Source of the DNA: Phyllobacterium brassicacearum
GTDB lineage: Bacteria > Pseudomonadota > Alphaproteobacteria > Rhizobiales > Rhizobiaceae
Assembly (NCBI RefSeq): GCF_003010955.1
Contig: NZ_PGGO01000001.1
Coordinates: 186,001-250,000, forward strand
Direction of reading: 5' to 3'
DNA: 64,000 nt
Shown: positions 59,948 through 64,000 of the stretch, in pieces
How positions within the stretch are numbered: position 1 is the first letter of the stretch
How the letters are laid out: each line of letters opens with the position of its first letter
The notes under the pieces: model-generated
Databases searched by the model: none
Told to the model about the DNA's origin: nothing
What the model saw: the letters and a program-made list of their open reading frames with translations, nothing else
Program-made: the position numbers and the translations under genes

Positions 59948-60331
59948 ATGCTTCTCCAGATGATTGCCGCAACCGCCATGACACTGCTTACCGTGTCCGC
60001 CTATGCTGGCGACTCGATCGCGATCATGGGGCCATCCGCCAAGCCAAACTCCGTTTCCTATGTCGGCTATGATAGTTTTGATGCGAACGGCAATCCCATC
60101 TGCACACCCTGTCAGGCCAAGCGCGCCGAAGAGGCTGCCCGCCTCAAGGCCTATGCGGAGCGGCGCGAACGGTCACGCCAGTATATGGCGCGTCTGCAAG
60201 GCAAAGAGGTGCCGGCAGGTTCCACGTCGATGATCGCTGCGAACGCCTCGCCACTCGTTCCCGCCGGCGAGCCCGTGCCCGAGAAGACCATTACGAACGT
60301 TGCCGAGACACCGCTTCGGGCTGGCATGTAA
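59948..60331 (+). CDS. small secreted protein with CxxC motif, unknown
   Basis: 127 residues. A signal peptide (MLLQMIAATAMTLLTVSAYAGDS) is followed by a short region with CTPCQ, then a charged helix (AKRAEEAARLKAYAERRERSRQ) and a proline/alanine-rich tail. No known family recognised. I chose the ATG at 59948 for the signal peptide; an in-frame start 26 codons upstream is unlikely. It is followed immediately by a strong terminator hairpin and then convergent glyS. Confidence 0.7.
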   Translation: MLLQMIAATAMTLLTVSAYAGDSIAIMGPSAKPNSVSYVGYDSFDANGNPICTPCQAKRAEEAARLKAYAERRERSRQYMARLQGKEVPAGSTSMIAANASPLVPAGEPVPEKTITNVAETPLRAGM

Positions 60332-60333
60332 CA

Positions 60334-60359
60334 GATAGGCGCGAAGTTTCGCCCCTATC
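60334..60359 (+). terminator. terminator hairpin after the small CxxC gene
   Basis: 12-bp stem with one mismatch (GATAGGcGCGAA and complement) and a two-base loop, followed on the plus strand by TTCTTATTATC. It begins two bases after the plus-strand stop, so it is a good intrinsic terminator for the small gene, and the glyS stop lies six bases beyond. Confidence 0.8.
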
Positions 60360-60365
60360 TTCTTA

Positions 60366-62660
60366 TTATCCAACGATTTTCGAGAAATCCGCAACGGTGT
60401 TCGTCGCAGTTCGGATACGCGAAAGAAGGGCCAGACGATTGGCGCGGATATCCGGATTCTCGTCGTTAACCAGCACTTTCTCAAAAAATGAATCAACCGG
60501 TTCACGCAAAGCACTAAGTGCGACCATGGCGCCGGAAAAGTCTTCTTTTTGAATCGCTTGTGCCGCCTGGCTCTCAGCTTGATTCACCGCGGCATGCAGG
60601 TGCCTTTCCTCGTCGAGACTGAACAGGGCCGGATCGACAGTCTCGGTCACGACCGTCCCCTTCTTCTCCTCGGCGCTCAGGATATTCGCCGCACGCTTGG
60701 TGCCGGCGAGAAGGTTCTTGCCGTCTTCCGTATTGAGGAACACCACCAGCGCTTCGACGCGGCGGGCGATCAACAGAAGGTTGTCTGCGCCCTCGGTGAG
60801 GACGGCGTCGATGAGATCATGACGTGCGCCGAGGTCGCGCAGATGCACCTTCAATCGTTCGTGGAAGAAGCCAAGAAGGTCAAGGAGAACCGGCCGGGCC
60901 CGTGCTGAGACTTGGTCACGCACGCGCTTTTCAAAACCCGAAATAGCATTGATGACATCTTCCTCACCATCCACATCGCCTGTCTGCTGTGCTGCCTGTC
61001 TTTCTTCGAACTGCTCGAGACGCTGCTCGATACTGTCTTCGCGCAACTGCGCAAAAGCTGCCTCGAACACAGGCAACAGTTCGAATTTCCGATCGCTGGA
61101 AAGCAACAGGCGAATAACGCCGAGAGCGGCACGTCGGAGAGCGAACGGATCCTTTGAACCGGTTGGCTTCTCGTCGATTGCCCAGAAGCCGACAAGCGTG
61201 TCGAGTTTGTCAGCCAGCGCGACCGCGACTGACACCGGATCGCTCGGCACGAAATCGGCAGGGCCTTGCGGCTTATAATGCTCTTCGATGGCGGCGGCTA
61301 CAGACAGATGCTCCTTCTGCAGCAGCGCATATTTGCGCCCCATGCCGCCCTGCAATTCAGGGAACTCGCCGACGATTTCCGTCGTGAGGTCGGCCTTTGC
61401 CAGAACGGCCGCGCGCATGGCCAATGTAGGATCGGCGCCGATCAGCGGAGCGATGTCGCGGGCGAGCGCCCTGATGCGCGTGACCCGTTCGCCCTGCGTG
61501 CCAAGCTTGGCGTGGAACGTGACGTTCAGCGCATCGAGCCGTGCCATGCGTTGGTCGAGCGGCTTCTTCAGATCGAGGTCAAACTTGATACCGGCCGCAG
61601 CAAGCGTGTGCATGTCCGGCAGATCATGCTGGTCGGTGTGCCAGAAATACAGCGCATCGGAAAGCCGTGCGCGGACGACCTTGCCGTTGCCGTAGGCGAT
61701 TTCGCGCCCGCCATCCGTTGCCTCGATGTTGGAGACCAGAATGAAATTGTTTGACAGCCGGTCAGCCTCGCCGTGCCTGCGCGTGACGAAGCATTTCTGG
61801 TTGGTCTTGATGGTCAGGCGGATGACTTCCGGCGGGATGGCGAGGAACTCTTCCTCGAATTCGCCCATCAGCACCACGGGCCACTCGACAAGGCCAGATA
61901 CCTCTTCGAGAAGTCCCTCGTCCTCGACCAGTTCAAGTCCGGATGCGAAGGCAATGTTGTGCGCGTCGGAAAGGATCATTTCCTTGCGGCGATCCGCGTC
62001 GAGCACGACCTTAGCCTTTTCGAGTTTTGCCACATAGTCGTCGAACCGGCGTACCGTAATCGGCTTGCCGTCACTCAGGAAGCGATGGCCATAGGTGACA
62101 TTGCCTGCACGCAAGCCATCGATCTCGAAATCGACGACGACCGGTTCTTCGGTCTCGGGGCCAAAGGTGCAGAGAATGGATTGCAGCGGACGCACCCAGC
62201 GCAGGCTGCCGGGCTTTGAGGAAGCAGCGCCCCAACGCATGGATTTCGGCCAGGGAAACTCGCGAATGATGCTGGGCAGCAGTTCGGCGATGATATCCTC
62301 GGCAGCGCGGCCGGGTTTCGTCAGATGGGCGACGTAGAAGTCACCCTTCTTCGGATCCGTATGCACATGCGCTTCGGAAATATCCGAAAGACCTGCGGAG
62401 CGCAGGAAACCGGCGATGGCCTGTTCGGGTGCATTGACGCTCGGACCCTTGCGATCCTCATGCACGTCCTTGGAACGGGCGTTGAGACCGCGTATGTCCA
62501 GCGTGAGGCGGCGCGGCGTCCAGTAGTCACCGGCGGCCTCGTAGGTCAGGCCGGCCTCGACCAGCCCGTCGGTCACGAGCTTCTTCAGATCGCCCGCGGC
62601 CTTGCGCTGCATACGTGCGGGAATTTCTTCCGAGCGGAGTTCGAGCAAAAGATCAGGCAT
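60366..62660 (-). CDS. glyS: glycyl-tRNA synthetase beta subunit
   Basis: 764-residue beta subunit of the alpha2beta2-type glycyl-tRNA synthetase. The start [45 protein letters not shown] and MGRKYALLQ are typical. The anticodon-binding DALR-like C-terminus is present. The ATG at 62660 overlaps the glyQ stop (TAATG), so the two subunits are coupled. Longer starts into glyQ are not credible. Confidence 0.96.
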   Translation of the reverse strand: MPDLLLELRSEEIPARMQRKAAGDLKKLVTDGLVEAGLTYEAAGDYWTPRRLTLDIRGLNARSKDVHEDRKGPSVNAPEQAIAGFLRSAGLSDISEAHVHTDPKKGDFYVAHLTKPGRAAEDIIAELLPSIIREFPWPKSMRWGAASSKPGSLRWVRPLQSILCTFGPETEEPVVVDFEIDGLRAGNVTYGHRFLSDGKPITVRRFDDYVAKLEKAKVVLDADRRKEMILSDAHNIAFASGLELVEDEGLLEEVSGLVEWPVVLMGEFEEEFLAIPPEVIRLTIKTNQKCFVTRRHGEADRLSNNFILVSNIEATDGGREIAYGNGKVVRARLSDALYFWHTDQHDLPDMHTLAAAGIKFDLDLKKPLDQRMARLDALNVTFHAKLGTQGERVTRIRALARDIAPLIGADPTLAMRAAVLAKADLTTEIVGEFPELQGGMGRKYALLQKEHLSVAAAIEEHYKPQGPADFVPSDPVSVAVALADKLDTLVGFWAIDEKPTGSKDPFALRRAALGVIRLLLSSDRKFELLPVFEAAFAQLREDSIEQRLEQFEERQAAQQTGDVDGEEDVINAISGFEKRVRDQVSARARPVLLDLLGFFHERLKVHLRDLGARHDLIDAVLTEGADNLLLIARRVEALVVFLNTEDGKNLLAGTKRAANILSAEEKKGTVVTETVDPALFSLDEERHLHAAVNQAESQAAQAIQKEDFSGAMVALSALREPVDSFFEKVLVNDENPDIRANRLALLSRIRTATNTVADFSKIVG

Positions 62661-63619
62661 TATACGGACTCGCTTTTGAGATTGGCACCACCCGCTTCCG
62701 TCAAGAGGAAGGCTTCGCCGCATTGCCGGGCGAGATTACGGACGCGCAAAATATAGCTTTGCCGCTCGGTCACTGAGATAACGCCGCGCGCGTCGAGCAG
62801 ATTGAAGGCGTGCGATGCTTTGATGCACTGGTCATAGGCCGGGAGGACCATCTTGTGCATCGGGCGGTTATCGCCCTCCTTTGGGCTGCCTGCTTTTAGC
62901 AGCGCCTCGCACTCTGCTTCCGCATCCTCGAAATGGCGCAGCAGTGTGGTGGTGTTGGCGTGTTCGAAATTGTGGCGCGAATATTCCTGCTCCGCCTGCA
63001 GGAAGACTTCCCCATACGTGACCTTCTCGTCGCCTTCGAGCCCATTGAAATTGAGATCATAGACATTGTCGACACCTTGCACGTACATGGCAAGACGTTC
63101 CAGACCATAGGTGAGCTCGCCGGAAACCGGCGCACACTCAATGCCGCAGACCTGCTGGAAATAGGTGAACTGCGAAACTTCCATGCCGTCGCACCAGCAC
63201 TCCCAGCCAAGGCCCCATGCGCCGAGCGTCGGGCTTTCCCAGTCGTCCTCGACAAATCGGATGTCATGCACAAGCGGGTCGAGGCCAATTGCCCGCAGCG
63301 AACCAAGATAGAGTTCCTGCAGATTGGCCGGCGATGGCTTCATGATCACCTGGTACTGGTAGTAATGCTGCAACCGGTTCGGGTTCTCGCCGTAACGCCC
63401 ATCCTTGGGGCGGCGCGAAGGCTGTACATAGGCTGCCTTCCACAGCTTCGGCCCAAGCGAGCGCAGCGTTGTAGCCGGATGGAACGTACCAGCGCCCACT
63501 TCCATGTCATAGGGCTGCAGGATCACGCAGCCTTGCTCGGCCCAATAATTGTGGAGCGTCAGAATGAGACCCTGAAACGAACGGGTCGGCTGCATGTGAT
63601 CAGGCAAGGGAGAAGTCAC
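62660..63619 (-). CDS. glyQ: glycyl-tRNA synthetase alpha subunit
   Basis: About 319 residues of the catalytic alpha subunit. [43 protein letters not shown] and [18 protein letters not shown] are near invariant. I chose the GTG at 63619 (codes [14 protein letters not shown]), with AAGG upstream; an ATG at 63595 is equally possible, and an ATG at 63670 is too far upstream for the family. It overlaps glyS by one base. Confidence 0.95.
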   Translation of the reverse strand: MTSPLPDHMQPTRSFQGLILTLHNYWAEQGCVILQPYDMEVGAGTFHPATTLRSLGPKLWKAAYVQPSRRPKDGRYGENPNRLQHYYQYQVIMKPSPANLQELYLGSLRAIGLDPLVHDIRFVEDDWESPTLGAWGLGWECWCDGMEVSQFTYFQQVCGIECAPVSGELTYGLERLAMYVQGVDNVYDLNFNGLEGDEKVTYGEVFLQAEQEYSRHNFEHANTTTLLRHFEDAEAECEALLKAGSPKEGDNRPMHKMVLPAYDQCIKASHAFNLLDARGVISVTERQSYILRVRNLARQCGEAFLLTEAGGANLKSESV

Positions 63620-63699
63620 CGGACGGCCTTTTTGACGAGAAGGATGGAGTGCAAGCTTAAAAACGGCCAATAAATGGCTGATTTTAAGTCCTTGAATCG

Positions 63700-63747
63700 A
63701 TGCATGATCTTATCCGAAAAGTCATGCAACTTTTCGGGACCATGCAT
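63700..63747. repeat. rhizobial-type palindromic intergenic repeat
   Basis: A bulged palindrome: outer arms ATGCATG (63700-63706) and CATGCAT (63741-63747), inner arms CCGAAAAGT (63714-63722) and ACTTTTCGG (63729-63737), with a six-base CATGCA loop. From memory, close variants of this sequence occur in many intergenic spaces of Rhizobiales genomes. It lies between glyQ and the TPR-like gene, both on the minus strand. Confidence 0.6.
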
Positions 63748-63784
63748 TAAGACCTGCACTCAAGCCGGTCAAGCGCTGAAGCGC

Positions 63785-64000
63785 TCAGCCCTTCTTGTCG
63801 GGTGCCGGCGCGGGTGCCGGTTCCACGGGCGGCTTCGGCGCGTCGACGCCGTTCTTGGCCACACCCGCATCCTTTTCGTCAGACAGGCCGTTCTTCAGCT
63901 TGTTCTCGATCTTGACCAGTTCTTCTGGTTCAGGCTTCGCGTCGCGGGCATGCGCCCACTGGAATGTTGCCTCCAGCTTCCGTCCTGCGCGCCAATAGGC
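63785..64000 (-). CDS. C-terminal end of a tetratricopeptide-repeat-like protein (runs off the window)
   Basis: The last 71 codons of a minus-strand gene. It reads AYWRAGRKLEATFQWAHARD at the top and ends in a Pro/Ala-rich tail PPVEPAPAPAPDKKG before the stop at 63785-63787. The segment YWRAGRKLEATFQWAHARDAKPEPEELVKI resembles the last repeats of TPR proteins that sit beside glyQS in rhizobia. The rest lies beyond base 64000. Function unknown. Confidence 0.65.
   Translation of the reverse strand, partial: AYWRAGRKLEATFQWAHARDAKPEPEELVKIENKLKNGLSDEKDAGVAKNGVDAPKPPVEPAPAPAPDKKG

Overview
This window reads as a chromosomal segment of an alphaproteobacterium of the order Hyphomicrobiales (Rhizobiales), most like Phyllobacteriaceae or Brucellaceae. 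The placement is inferred from protein style and gene order, not from a database search. The supporting marks are a CcrM-type adenine methyltransferase, an IalB-family protein beside tldD, a ctaC-ctaD-ctaB-coxF-ctaG-ctaE oxidase cluster leading into SURF1-ispH-thrB-rnhA, a RibB with a degenerate cyclohydrolase domain, and a heterotetrameric-type glycyl-tRNA synthetase (glyQ/glyS). Most of the window is ordinary, densely packed core genome. No tRNA, rRNA, CRISPR array, prophage or replication origin was seen.

Layout: (1) 1-11.3 kb holds the 5' part of ppdK, smc, a DsbA-family oxidoreductase and a DciA-like DUF721 gene on the minus strand, then a sugar-nucleotide epimerase and an O-antigen ligase/polymerase-like gene that look inserted, then mutY, a HAD hydrolase and convergent ccrM. 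(2) 11.4-21.3 kb holds a second HAD phosphatase, a lipoprotein, thrC, an M16 peptidase, a GNAT acetyltransferase, a membrane PAS/GGDEF/EAL protein, a YqgE-like gene, a DsbD-alpha-like secreted protein and a peroxiredoxin. (3) 21.3-31.2 kb is a long minus-strand run from ctaC through the cytochrome oxidase cluster to a peptidoglycan transpeptidase, DUF983, SURF1, ispH, thrB and rnhA. It contains a 271-bp element with 32-33-bp inverted ends between ispH and thrB. (4) 31.5-43.6 kb holds ialB-like, tldD, an rRNA uridine methyltransferase, tlyA, dxs, pirin, xseB, a histone-deacetylase-like enzyme, a PLP lyase/synthase, ribB and aroC. (5) 43.7-54.0 kb holds DUF1344, a histidine phosphatase, fabI, a CbpA-like DnaJ, a lipoprotein, pdxH, a fatty-acid oxidation pair, a GH25 lysozyme, purD and ubiA. 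(6) 54.0-56.4 kb is accessory DNA: a decayed IS630-type transposase, a frameshifted NmrA-like gene and a divergent LysR regulator, visibly more GC-rich than its surroundings. (7) 56.5-64 kb holds DUF6101, an FAD-linked oxidase, a Sua5/TsaC-type enzyme, a small secreted CxxC protein, glyS, glyQ and the 3' end of a TPR-like gene.

Several genes work together. The cta genes plus coxF, ctaG, ctaB and SURF1 make and mature an aa3-type oxidase. thrC and thrB are the last two steps to threonine, on separate transcripts. dxs and ispH are the first and last steps of the MEP isoprenoid route, and ubiA and ctaB consume its products. aroC and ribB are adjacent. An acyl-CoA dehydrogenase and an enoyl-CoA hydratase form a pair under a perfect palindrome.

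The most interesting items are the inverted-repeat element that covers the thrB ribosome-binding region, the CtrA-like box upstream of ccrM, the TTACG-N4-CGTAA operator, the degenerate GGDEF joined to an intact EAL, the RibB enzyme lacking its cyclohydrolase zinc ligands, and the IS630/NmrA/LysR patch. I did not find a convincing wholly new system; most of the window matches known families.
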